From the NCBI GenBank assembly GCA_910579115.1, contig CAJTSO010000015.1, positions 23,483-44,794 of the forward strand: 21,312 nucleotides of DNA, written 5' to 3'. A program made the position numbers and the translations under genes. Shown piece by piece: positions 15,065 to 21,312 of this stretch. Source of the DNA: an uncultured Selenomonadaceae bacterium (GTDB taxonomy: Bacteria > Bacillota > Negativicutes > Selenomonadales > Selenomonadaceae). Position 1 is the first letter of the stretch. Each line of letters opens with the position of its first letter. A model generated the notes under the pieces. The model was not told where the DNA came from. It searched no databases and saw nothing but the letters and a program-made list of their open reading frames with translations.

Positions 15065-15280
15065 TCAAGTCACGGACAAGTCCGTTTCAAAAGCATCTTC
15101 TTCATCTACGAATAATCTCATCTTCTCACCACAACAGACACATTCAACCTCATAGCTAATATCAGGATACCCCGCCCCTGCGTAATTCACGAATGACACT
15201 TCTGCTTCGTGCACCTTTTGATCCATATCGCAATACCAGTAAATTGTATCTCCAATCTTAAATTTTGTTTCCATATTCAT
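15065..15280 (-). CDS. 71-residue protein of unknown function
   Basis: I do not recognise the family. The sequence starts MNMETKFKIGDTIYWYC, a KOW- or Tudor-like beta-barrel opening, and contains a CVCCGEKMRLFVDEEDAF segment with two close cysteines. It is acidic and has no membrane segment. The ATG has GAGGT 6 bases upstream, and the gene begins 9 bases after the HNH stop, so the two are probably translated from one message. An ATG two codons later is equally possible. Its tail overlaps the start of the EcoRII-like frame, so the C-terminal few residues may not be original. Confidence 0.6.
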   Translation of the reverse strand: MNMETKFKIGDTIYWYCDMDQKVHEAEVSFVNYAGAGYPDISYEVECVCCGEKMRLFVDEEDAFETDLSVT

Positions 15281-15289
15281 TCAAATACC

Positions 15290-16063
15290 TCACTTGTTAA
15301 ATATATGGTCACGATGCCATTTCAAAAAATCTCTATTAGCAGTATATTTTTTTGTATCAGCTAATGGTCTTTGGTAAATGGGGCGAAAATATTCATCATA
15401 ATACGCCTTATCCATGTTATTTAGCAACGATGTGGAAAAAATGACCTTTCGATCTTCATCGAATCCTATAAGCCCCCGATCAAACGCCTTATCAAAAAGC
15501 GATGATAAACATATTCCATTTTCTGGATTAAGTCGCTCTTTTTTATTTTCTGCCCACGGAACTATATGACTAGCCACAAGCAATTCTGGAATGTCAATAC
15601 CTGTGATAGCGCACTTGCATTCATAGTTTGCAAGTACAATCTGACGGAATACGAATTGATTCACTCGTGTCTTGATCTGCATAATCCTTGTTTCACCAGT
15701 TATATCTTCTGAAATTTCTTTTAATTCTTCTTCATATTTCTTTTCAACAGATGTATTTTCATATTTTGCTAATATGCGTTCGCTTTCAAAAAGAAGTTTC
15801 TCACGGTCGTTGAAAAACTCTTCCCAGCATTTCCCCACATTTTTCCCTCCATGGGACATCCCCGAAACTCCCCTTTGCTTGAGTTGAGGATCGTAAGAAG
15901 CGTAATTAGCAAGACGGAATGCGACTGCGTCCGGTGTTCGCCCAATCATTTGTGCCATTCTAATAACATCTTGATTTCCTTTGTGCATCTTTCCAAATGG
16001 CATTTTAAGATACAGATTAAGCACCAATATCATTTCATCCCTCGTCCAAATTGCATTTTTCAT
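15290..16063 (-). CDS. HNH endonuclease, probable restriction or defence enzyme
   Basis: The 257-residue product joins an N-terminal domain (WTRDEMILVLNLYLKMPFGK, GRTPDAVAFRLANY) with a C-terminal HNH_2-type nuclease domain. The nuclease core reads CKCAITG (residues 149-155), ASHIVPW (164-170) with the catalytic-type His166, NPENGICLSSLFDKAFDRG (179-197) with Asn182, and LIGFDED. In this subgroup the last histidine is replaced by LFDKAFDRG. Such proteins often sit in restriction-modification loci, which fits the EcoRII-like and Vsr remnants just downstream. The ATG at 16061-16063 is preceded by GAGGA, about 11 bases away. The gene is AT-rich, unlike the core. No methyltransferase is in the window, so it may be an orphan. 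Confidence 0.8.
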   Translation of the reverse strand: MKNAIWTRDEMILVLNLYLKMPFGKMHKGNQDVIRMAQMIGRTPDAVAFRLANYASYDPQLKQRGVSGMSHGGKNVGKCWEEFFNDREKLLFESERILAKYENTSVEKKYEEELKEISEDITGETRIMQIKTRVNQFVFRQIVLANYECKCAITGIDIPELLVASHIVPWAENKKERLNPENGICLSSLFDKAFDRGLIGFDEDRKVIFSTSLLNNMDKAYYDEYFRPIYQRPLADTKKYTANRDFLKWHRDHIFNK

Positions 16064-16086
16064 AACACAAATGATCCTCTTATCAA

Positions 16087-16122
16087 AGGTAGATTGTAAA
16101 ATGAAATTGAACAAATCTACCT
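16087..16122. repeat. Inverted repeat with dispersed-repeat core, copy C
   Basis: The arms AGGTAGATT (16087-16095) and AATCTACCT (16114-16122) are perfect complements around 18 bases. The left part contains ATTGTAAAATG, as in copies A and B, followed by AATTGAACAAA, which resembles copy B. It lies just upstream of the HNH gene, so it could also be an operator or a terminator of the SWIM gene. Confidence 0.5.
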
Positions 16123-16139
16123 ATCCCTTTCCTTAACTG

Positions 16140-16573
16140 CTACCAATAATCTCCCCTTTCCTCAAGCTGCACCATCGCATTGAGCAATTGTTTCTGAAGC
16201 TCCCTTTTATAAAGGCTGTTTACATACCTTCTCCGTTTTTTATAATGTTGACGCTCCCGCTCTTCCTCCTCAGCCTCCCACTCTTCCACTTCCTTTAGAA
16301 AATTCTCCGCAGCTTCAGGCTCTGCCGTAAAATACAGCGCTATCATATGCTTGCACACAACACGCCTTCCCTCCGCAAAGGGGAAATTGCAAAAAGATTT
16401 TCTTGGGTGTCCTGTATTTTGATATGTACTGTATACACATTATCTTCGTTGCCAGAAACTATTCCCTCATAAACGCCTTTTTCAAGGATTTTCCATGAAA
16501 CGACTTTTTTGTTTTTATAATAATCCATTCCCCGCCAAACAGAATTGTTACTGGCTATTTCGATCAATCCCAT
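16140..16573 (-). pseudogene. SWIM zinc-finger protein, frameshifted
   Basis: SWIM domains bind zinc through a CxC...CxH motif and occur in DNA-handling proteins. The first frame starts MGLIEIASNNSVWRGMDYY and gives GVYEGIVSGNEDNVY, typical of a short Firmicute SWIM protein. It should continue into the finger, but this is found one frame over: HPRKSFCNFPFAEGRR followed by VVCKHMIALYF, ending LLNAMVQLEERGDYW. The break is near 16410, consistent with a one-base loss. In addition, the second cysteine of the CxCP motif is a phenylalanine codon (TTC, 16383-16385). Both changes point to a decayed gene rather than a simple reading error. The restored length would be about 144 residues. Confidence 0.75.
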
Positions 16574-16650
16574 ACAGATTTCTCTCTTTTTCGCTTGAGT
16601 ATAAAATTTCTATCAGATTTTGCAAAATAGGAACCCAGCTAAGCCATTGC

Positions 16651-16675
16651 TGACAGTTATATAAACTAACTGTCA
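16651..16675. repeat. Stem-loop downstream of the NYN gene
   Basis: TGACAGTTA (16651-16659) and TAACTGTCA (16667-16675) form a perfect 9-bp stem around a 7-base loop. There is no strong T run on the minus strand, so it is only a weak candidate terminator for the NYN gene. It could also be an operator for the SWIM gene. Confidence 0.4.
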
Positions 16676-16790
16676 TTTATGATACCACGCGAAAAACAAT
16701 CGTCACTCGAACCCGGCGTGTTCTTTATCGTTCTTAACTGTTTTTGTTTAGGTTTTGTACAAATACACGCCCATTTTTACATCAATTACA

Positions 16791-17588
16791 TCATTTATTA
16801 TGACTTACTGATTTTCTTTTGCCATTGTTTTTGCATTTATATGCAACAATAGCAGCCTTTCCCTTTCCAGGATCCCTTTTTATTTCATATTTTTTTGGAA
16901 AAGCTCCTAGCAAATCTGTTAATTTTATATATCCAAATGTTCTGACATCAAAATCAGGCTTTGCCCGTTTTATAAATGATCCAGCAGAACTTACAGTAAC
17001 ATATCCTTCATCATCTTGATACTTATCGAATGCAATCTTAAGTAAATTATGTATAATATCTATACTTTCGTTTTTTTCTTCATCTTCAGTGTCTCCGCTC
17101 TCTGTCTTACCATCTAAATTATCTTGTACTTGAATAGTTGATAATTCTTTTTCTCCAGCAATATTCTCTAGGAAAACAAACTCATCACAACTATTTCTAA
17201 AAGATTCTGGCGTTTTCTTTTCTCCTACTCCTATTACATATACTCCCGATTCATGCAAATTTATCGCAAGCGGAGTATAATCGCTATCGCTTGCTACAAT
17301 CACAAAAGCGTCATAGATTTCCTTATGCAACAAATTGATTGCATCGATTACTAACGCCATATCTGTCGCATTTTTACCCGACACATAATCAAACTGTTGT
17401 TCAGCTTTAATTGCTAATCGTTTTAATTCATTTTCCCAGTTTTTTAAGGTCTCTTTCTTCCAATTTCCATATGCTCTTTTGACTACTATACGCCCATGGG
17501 TAGAAACTTCTTGTATCACGTTTCCAATCTTTGATAATTGGGTATTGTCTGCATCGATTAAAAGTACAATATTTCTTAAATTATCCAT
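16791..17588 (-). CDS. NYN-domain ribonuclease with OST-HTH (LOTUS) domain
   Basis: The 265-residue product has an N-terminal NYN (PIN-like) nuclease domain of the LabA/MARF1 type. Candidate metal-binding aspartates are Asp12 in IDADN, Asp76 in GKNATDMALV, and Asp101 and Asp103 in VASDSDYTPLA. An acidic linker (about residues 145-170) leads to an OST-HTH domain near 173-250, with GYVTVSSAGSFIKRAKPDFD and FGYIKLTDLLGAFPKKYEI. This architecture suggests RNA binding and cleavage. The ATG has an excellent GGGAGGAG site. The gene is AT-rich and lies next to the restriction remnants, so a defence role is possible, but host RNA processing is equally compatible. It appears intact. Confidence 0.88.
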   Translation of the reverse strand: MDNLRNIVLLIDADNTQLSKIGNVIQEVSTHGRIVVKRAYGNWKKETLKNWENELKRLAIKAEQQFDYVSGKNATDMALVIDAINLLHKEIYDAFVIVASDSDYTPLAINLHESGVYVIGVGEKKTPESFRNSCDEFVFLENIAGEKELSTIQVQDNLDGKTESGDTEDEEKNESIDIIHNLLKIAFDKYQDDEGYVTVSSAGSFIKRAKPDFDVRTFGYIKLTDLLGAFPKKYEIKRDPGKGKAAIVAYKCKNNGKRKSVSHNK

Positions 17589-17613
17589 AGAACTCCTCCC
17601 TTTATATTAAATT

Positions 17614-17625
17614 TGTACTTGTACA
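17614..17625. promoter_or_regulatory. Small palindrome in front of the NYN gene
   Basis: TGTAC and GTACA are separated by two bases, about 25 bases before the start codon. The position, between the likely promoter and the ribosome site, is that of an operator. No regulator gene is adjacent, so the role is a guess. Confidence 0.3.
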
Positions 17626-17700
17626 TGGCAACAAATACTTTCCTAAATATACCGATTCTGCATAAAGTCAAGGATATTTATCAAAATAATATACTCTCTA

Positions 17701-19242
17701 CTATTCGAATTCAATCGTCGCCGGGGGCTTAGTCGTGCAATCGTACAGGACGCGGTTGACGCCGGGGACTTCGTTGACGATGCGGTTTGTGACCTTTGCC
17801 AGCACCTCCCAGGGGAGCTGAGCCGCTTCCGCCGTCATGAAGTCGCTGGTCAGCACAGCCCGCAGGGCGATGGCGTAATCATAGGTACGGCCGTCTCCCA
17901 TGACCCCTACGGAGCGCATATTGGTGAGGGCGGCAAAATACTGGCCCAGCTCCTTGTCGGCTCCTGCCCTGGCCACTTCCTCCCGATAGATGTAGTCGGC
18001 ATCCTGAACGATCTTTATCTTCTCTCTGGTAACCTCGCCGATGATGCGGATGCCCAGGCCCGGTCCCGGGAAGGGCTGCCGGCGGACGAGATGTTCCGGG
18101 ATCCCCAGGGCGCTGCCCACCTTTCGGACTTCATCCTTAAAGAGAAGCCGGAGAGGCTCCACGATTTCCTTGAAGTCCACGTAGTCAGGGAGGCCGCCTA
18201 CGTTGTGGTGGGATTTGATCACCGCCGATTTACCCAGGCCGCTTTCGATAACGTCCGGGTAGATGGTTCCCTGAACGAGGAAGTCGACCGCCCCGATTTT
18301 TTTTGCTTCGGCTTCAAATACCCGGATAAATTCTTCGCCGATTATCTTCCGCTTCGCTTCCGGGTCGGTGACCCCGGCCAGCTTCTTCAAGAAGCTTTCC
18401 GAGGCGTCCACCCTGATGAAGTTCAGGTCGTAGTGCCCCTTCTCCCCGAATACTGCCTCTACTTCTTCACTCTCGTTCTTCCGCAGGAGGCCGTGGTCAA
18501 CGAAAACGCAGGTAAGGTTTTTGCCGATGGCTTTGGAAAGGAGGACGGCGGCCACGGAGGAGTCAACCCCGCCGGAAAGGGCGCAGAGGGCCTTGCCGTC
18601 ACCGATTTTTACTTTCAGCTTAGCGACAGTATCCTCGATAAAGGAGTCCATCTGCCAGTCGCAGGCGGCGTGGCAAATGTCAAGAACGAAGTTTGACAGG
18701 AGCTTCGTTCCCTCTACGGTGTGCATTACCTCCGGATGGAATTGGACGGCGTAGAGGTTCTCCCGGGCTATTTCAAAGGCGGCTATCGGACAGACGGGGG
18801 TATGGGCGGTGATCGCCGCCCCACGAGGAACCTCCGAAATGTAGTCGGTGTGGCTCATCCAGCAGACAGTATTGGCGGAAATCCCTTTGAAAAGGGCGGA
18901 ATCTCCCTCGACGGCCACCTCGGTACGGCCGTATTCGCTGACCGGGGCGGTCTCTACCCTGCCGCCCATAAGGTAGGCCATCAGCTGAGCCCCGTAGCAG
19001 ATACCAAGGACGGGAATACCCAGCTGAAGGATCTCCCTGTCATACCGGGCGGCATCGCTGGCGTACACGCTGTTTGGGCCGCCGGTAAAGATGATGCCGA
19101 TGGGATTCATTTCCTTGATAGCTTCAAGGGGCATCGTATGCGGATGAACCTCGCAATACACGTGAAGCTCCCGAACCCGGCGGGCGATAAGCTGATTGTA
19201 CTGTCCTCCGAAGTCAAGGACCAATATTTTTTCGTTTTTCAA
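17701..19242 (-). CDS. guaA: GMP synthase (glutamine-hydrolysing)
   Basis: GuaA converts XMP to GMP with ATP and glutamine. The N-terminal class I amidotransferase domain shows the nucleophile in GICYGAQ and the partner histidine in VQFHPEV. The ATP-pyrophosphatase domain has the P-loop LSGGVDSS. The C-terminal dimerisation domain includes RQPFPGPGLGIRI and ends CTTKPPATIEFE. The start is taken as TTG at 19240-19242, giving MKNEKILVLDFGGQYN and 513 residues. AGGAGG lies 8 bases before it, whereas the ATG ten codons farther out has no ribosome site. recX lies upstream on the same strand, 57 bases away from that outer ATG. Base composition returns to that of the core genome. Confidence 0.97.
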   Translation of the reverse strand: MKNEKILVLDFGGQYNQLIARRVRELHVYCEVHPHTMPLEAIKEMNPIGIIFTGGPNSVYASDAARYDREILQLGIPVLGICYGAQLMAYLMGGRVETAPVSEYGRTEVAVEGDSALFKGISANTVCWMSHTDYISEVPRGAAITAHTPVCPIAAFEIARENLYAVQFHPEVMHTVEGTKLLSNFVLDICHAACDWQMDSFIEDTVAKLKVKIGDGKALCALSGGVDSSVAAVLLSKAIGKNLTCVFVDHGLLRKNESEEVEAVFGEKGHYDLNFIRVDASESFLKKLAGVTDPEAKRKIIGEEFIRVFEAEAKKIGAVDFLVQGTIYPDVIESGLGKSAVIKSHHNVGGLPDYVDFKEIVEPLRLLFKDEVRKVGSALGIPEHLVRRQPFPGPGLGIRIIGEVTREKIKIVQDADYIYREEVARAGADKELGQYFAALTNMRSVGVMGDGRTYDYAIALRAVLTSDFMTAEAAQLPWEVLAKVTNRIVNEVPGVNRVLYDCTTKPPATIEFE

Positions 19243-19329
19243 GGGTGCTGCCTCCTCTGCGTTTGTTTTCATTGTCTATTAAATACAAATTATATCGGAT
19301 TTACCGCTTTTGTTCCAGCAGAAAATCTC

Positions 19330-19887
19330 CTATCCCCCGGTTTGCAGTATTTCGGTCGCCACCTGGCGGCAGACCCGGTCGGAAAAGCCCCGGCGATAGA
19401 GAAAAGCGGCGATGGTCTGCCAGTCAGGCCGCCGGTTCTTTCCTTTCCCGGTTTCTTCCTGCCCCGGTTCATCCTCTGGCACCACTTCCGCCAGCCGTCC
19501 GCCGAACCTTGCCCTGGCCAGCCGCTCTGCCACCAGCCTGTCCCGCTCGGTCAGGGCTTCGTCATCGTAATCAGATGTTATCTCGCTGACAACATCAGCG
19601 GCGAAGCCCTTTTCCCGGAGCTTTTGGATTATGCGGCTCACGGAGTACCTGTGGCCTTCATAGTGAAACCGCCAAAAATTTTTCGCCACCCGCCGGTCGT
19701 CCAGATAGCCCCATTCCAGGACTTTTTCTATCGCTGACTCGACTTCTTCCCGGTCGTAGCCCTTGGACTGAAGCTTTTCCGTCAGCTGGCGAGTGCTGTA
19801 ATCCCTTTTTGCCAGTTCGTCTACCATAAACTGAACGGCTGATTTCTTCGGTCGGAAATTTCCTCCGGCTTTTTTTATAAATCCCAT
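19330..19887 (-). CDS. recX: RecX family regulatory protein
   Basis: RecX binds RecA filaments and modulates recombination and the SOS response. The 185-residue product shows the three-helix repeats of the family: AVQFMVDELAKRDYSTRQL, then YDREEVESAIEKVLEWGYLD with DRRVAKNFW, then a second and third repeat ending GFSDRVCRQVATEIL. A charged insert (about residues 131-145, EPGQEETGKGKNRR) separates the last repeat. The ATG at 19885-19887 has AGGTT 6 bases upstream. A TTG nine codons earlier keeps the frame but has a weak site. It is not next to recA here. Confidence 0.88.
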   Translation of the reverse strand: MGFIKKAGGNFRPKKSAVQFMVDELAKRDYSTRQLTEKLQSKGYDREEVESAIEKVLEWGYLDDRRVAKNFWRFHYEGHRYSVSRIIQKLREKGFAADVVSEITSDYDDEALTERDRLVAERLARARFGGRLAEVVPEDEPGQEETGKGKNRRPDWQTIAAFLYRRGFSDRVCRQVATEILQTGG

Positions 19888-19963
19888 ATTGAACCTGCTT
19901 TTCCATTCTCGCAAAAATTTTCCTATACCTTCTCAAACACGCAAGCTTTTAGCCAGGAGTAGT

Positions 19964-21178
19964 TTAACGCTGTAAATATTTTAAGTCTAACTTAAATCTA
20001 AATGGCTTGGAAGAAACATTTTTAATAATCGCATTTTCCGGAAGCCGCTCTATTTTGCTTCGAGTGGTTTTTGCAGTTTTACCTATTGTAACAGCTATTT
20101 CTTCAGCCGTAGCGCCATCATTAGAAAATATTGCCGCCTGCAAAAGAACATTACAAAGGTTCTTTGTTGCAGTGTCCTTATCCCTTAGTTTGCTGATTAA
20201 CCTGCCGTATAATATTTCATAACTGGCGATCTTTTCCTTTAGAACAGCAGCAGTGCTTTCTACCGCTGATAAGAGAAGCTCCAAGGAACCGATAATGAAG
20301 GGCGTAAGGTCACCGCGATTATAAATATTATTTGTAATTTCAAACGAATTGTAGTAGCGCTTTTTCTGGATTTTGATTAGAAGTGAAAGGCGGAAAGCTA
20401 TTGCCGGATGGATTTCCTTAGCTATGTAATACGATGTAATAAATCTTGACATTCGGCCGTTGCCATCGTAAAAAGGGTGGATGTATCCAAACATATAATG
20501 GAAAATACTGATTCTTATGAACATGGGTATCTGTTCATCGTGCAATATCGCTATGGCTTTTTCCATAGCTTGGATAATTTTGTCTTCTGGAAATATTCCC
20601 TGATGAAGCACTTTCTGGGTGCCTGTAACGATATCTACACTGTCTTTTCTAAAAATTTTACCGTCAGGAAGATTAGTGGGATTGTCCCGGCGTATCTCAA
20701 AAGCTATAAAATTGTCATATAGTTTGCGTATGTCCGCTGGTGTTTCCAAAGGGATAGCTTCACCCTGTATGATTTTTTTATATTTGTTGGCGATTCCCCA
20801 GTATCTGACATATTCCTTGGGCGTTATTTCCATGGAATACGCTTTAATTATGTCTTTGCGGAAGCTATGTACGCCTTCAATGGCATTGCTGGCTTTTATT
20901 TCGTCAACTAAGCAAGATTCGATAAATTGTCTAATGGCAACGCCGGGAATTTGTCCGGCGCATTTCAAAAAATCTATCGAAGCAGCGGCTATTTTATTGA
21001 CTAACAGGAGCATTTCCTCGTTGTAACAATAAAACAATTTGTAAGTATCAGCCCTGTTGTATTGTTTAACTTCAAAATCGATATGTCTGCTGCTAATGCT
21101 GTTATATCTGTGCTGATAAATTTCGGCCCATTGTTCGTTATCGGTATAATATAATTTTGTCAAGGGTTTATATTCCAT
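19964..21178 (-). CDS. Fic family protein, class II (self-inhibited AMP transferase)
   Basis: Fic proteins usually transfer AMP to a hydroxyl group of a target protein. The active-site motif is intact as HPFYDGNGRMSR at residues 234-245. The inhibitory motif of class II Fic proteins, (S/T)xxxE(G/N), is present before it as SNAIEG at 97-102, so the enzyme should be self-restrained. The Fic N-terminal domain comes first. The C-terminal region (about residues 330-404) resembles a winged helix with a TAEEIAVTIGKTAKTTRSKI segment. The start is ATG at 21176-21178, with GGAGG 6 bases upstream; another ATG four codons earlier has no ribosome site. The AT-rich composition suggests acquisition. No toxin-antitoxin partner gene is visible, and the target is unknown. 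Confidence 0.92.
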   Translation of the reverse strand: MEYKPLTKLYYTDNEQWAEIYQHRYNSISSRHIDFEVKQYNRADTYKLFYCYNEEMLLLVNKIAAASIDFLKCAGQIPGVAIRQFIESCLVDEIKASNAIEGVHSFRKDIIKAYSMEITPKEYVRYWGIANKYKKIIQGEAIPLETPADIRKLYDNFIAFEIRRDNPTNLPDGKIFRKDSVDIVTGTQKVLHQGIFPEDKIIQAMEKAIAILHDEQIPMFIRISIFHYMFGYIHPFYDGNGRMSRFITSYYIAKEIHPAIAFRLSLLIKIQKKRYYNSFEITNNIYNRGDLTPFIIGSLELLLSAVESTAAVLKEKIASYEILYGRLISKLRDKDTATKNLCNVLLQAAIFSNDGATAEEIAVTIGKTAKTTRSKIERLPENAIIKNVSSKPFRFKLDLKYLQR

Positions 21179-21194
21179 AATATCCTCCATAGAG

Positions 21195-21312
21195 CTTGCC
21201 GTGATGTGGAAAGAAGCGCCATTTTTTCCATATGCCTTGCTATGATGTGGAAAGAAACGCCATTTTTTCCATATGCCTTGCTATGATGTGGAAAAAAACG
21301 CCATTTTTTCCA
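21195..21312. repeat. Tandem repeat array, 41-bp unit, running off the window
   Basis: Three consecutive units start at 21195, 21236 and 21277. The third is cut by the window edge after 36 bases. The units differ at only a few positions. Each contains TGGAAA and TTTCCA as an inverted pair around the central ACGCCA. The array lies directly upstream of the fic gene, and its first unit ends about 55 bases before the start codon. Confidence 0.9.

Noticed and set aside
14619..16122. Complete insertion sequence carrying the HNH gene
   Set aside because: Copies B and C of the repeat flank the HNH-vsr region, but they are in the same orientation, differ in length and enclose no transposase, so a mobile element cannot be claimed.
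21195..21312. CRISPR array
   Set aside because: The 41-base units follow one another directly with no unique spacers, so this is a plain tandem repeat.

Overview
The window looks like the chromosome of a flagellated Firmicute, most likely one of the Negativicutes (Selenomonas-like). The pointers are an mbl-type mreB gene directly upstream of a flagellar rod gene, the walJ-htrA-rlmH order known from low-GC Gram-positives, and a GC-rich core without sporulation genes. The lineage is an inference from gene order and protein style, not from a database match.

Core housekeeping, 1-13200. The left edge holds the 5' part of a flagellar rod gene (flgF/flgG family) behind mbl, both on the minus strand. 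Divergent from mbl is a ubiX-type flavin prenyltransferase gene with an exported DUF3298-like protein gene, closed by a strong terminator. A murA gene follows (minus), complete except for a frameshift near position 3420. queF and cobO form a minus-strand pair. A small exported protein of unknown function precedes walJ-htrA-rlmH (plus), which converges on a DUF401 membrane protein gene across a shared terminator. ftsZ (minus) stands alone with its own terminator and has structured, REP-like DNA on both sides. A charged 198-residue protein of unknown function is divergent from ftsZ, and it converges on a DUF2156-GNAT gene pair across a 23-bp perfect inverted repeat.

Island, about 14160-17700. 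The DNA becomes clearly AT-rich and holds defence-like and decayed genes, all on the minus strand: an OST-HTH/NYN nuclease gene, a frameshifted SWIM zinc-finger gene, an HNH endonuclease gene, a 71-residue protein of unknown function, a fragment matching the EcoRII N-terminal effector domain, and the C-terminal half of a Vsr mismatch endonuclease. The last two meet within about ten bases, which looks like a deletion scar in an EcoRII/Dcm/Vsr-type restriction cluster. Copies of a short repeat with the core ATTGTAAAATG lie beside ftsZ and within this island.

Right end, 17700-21312. recX and guaA (minus) return to core composition. Upstream is an AT-rich class II Fic protein gene, preceded by a 41-bp tandem repeat array that runs off the window edge.

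No rRNA, tRNA, CRISPR array, transposase or complete prophage was seen. The window contains no clearly new multi-gene system. The most interesting material is the decayed restriction island, the dispersed repeat, the frameshifted murA and the long hairpins that overlap stop codons.
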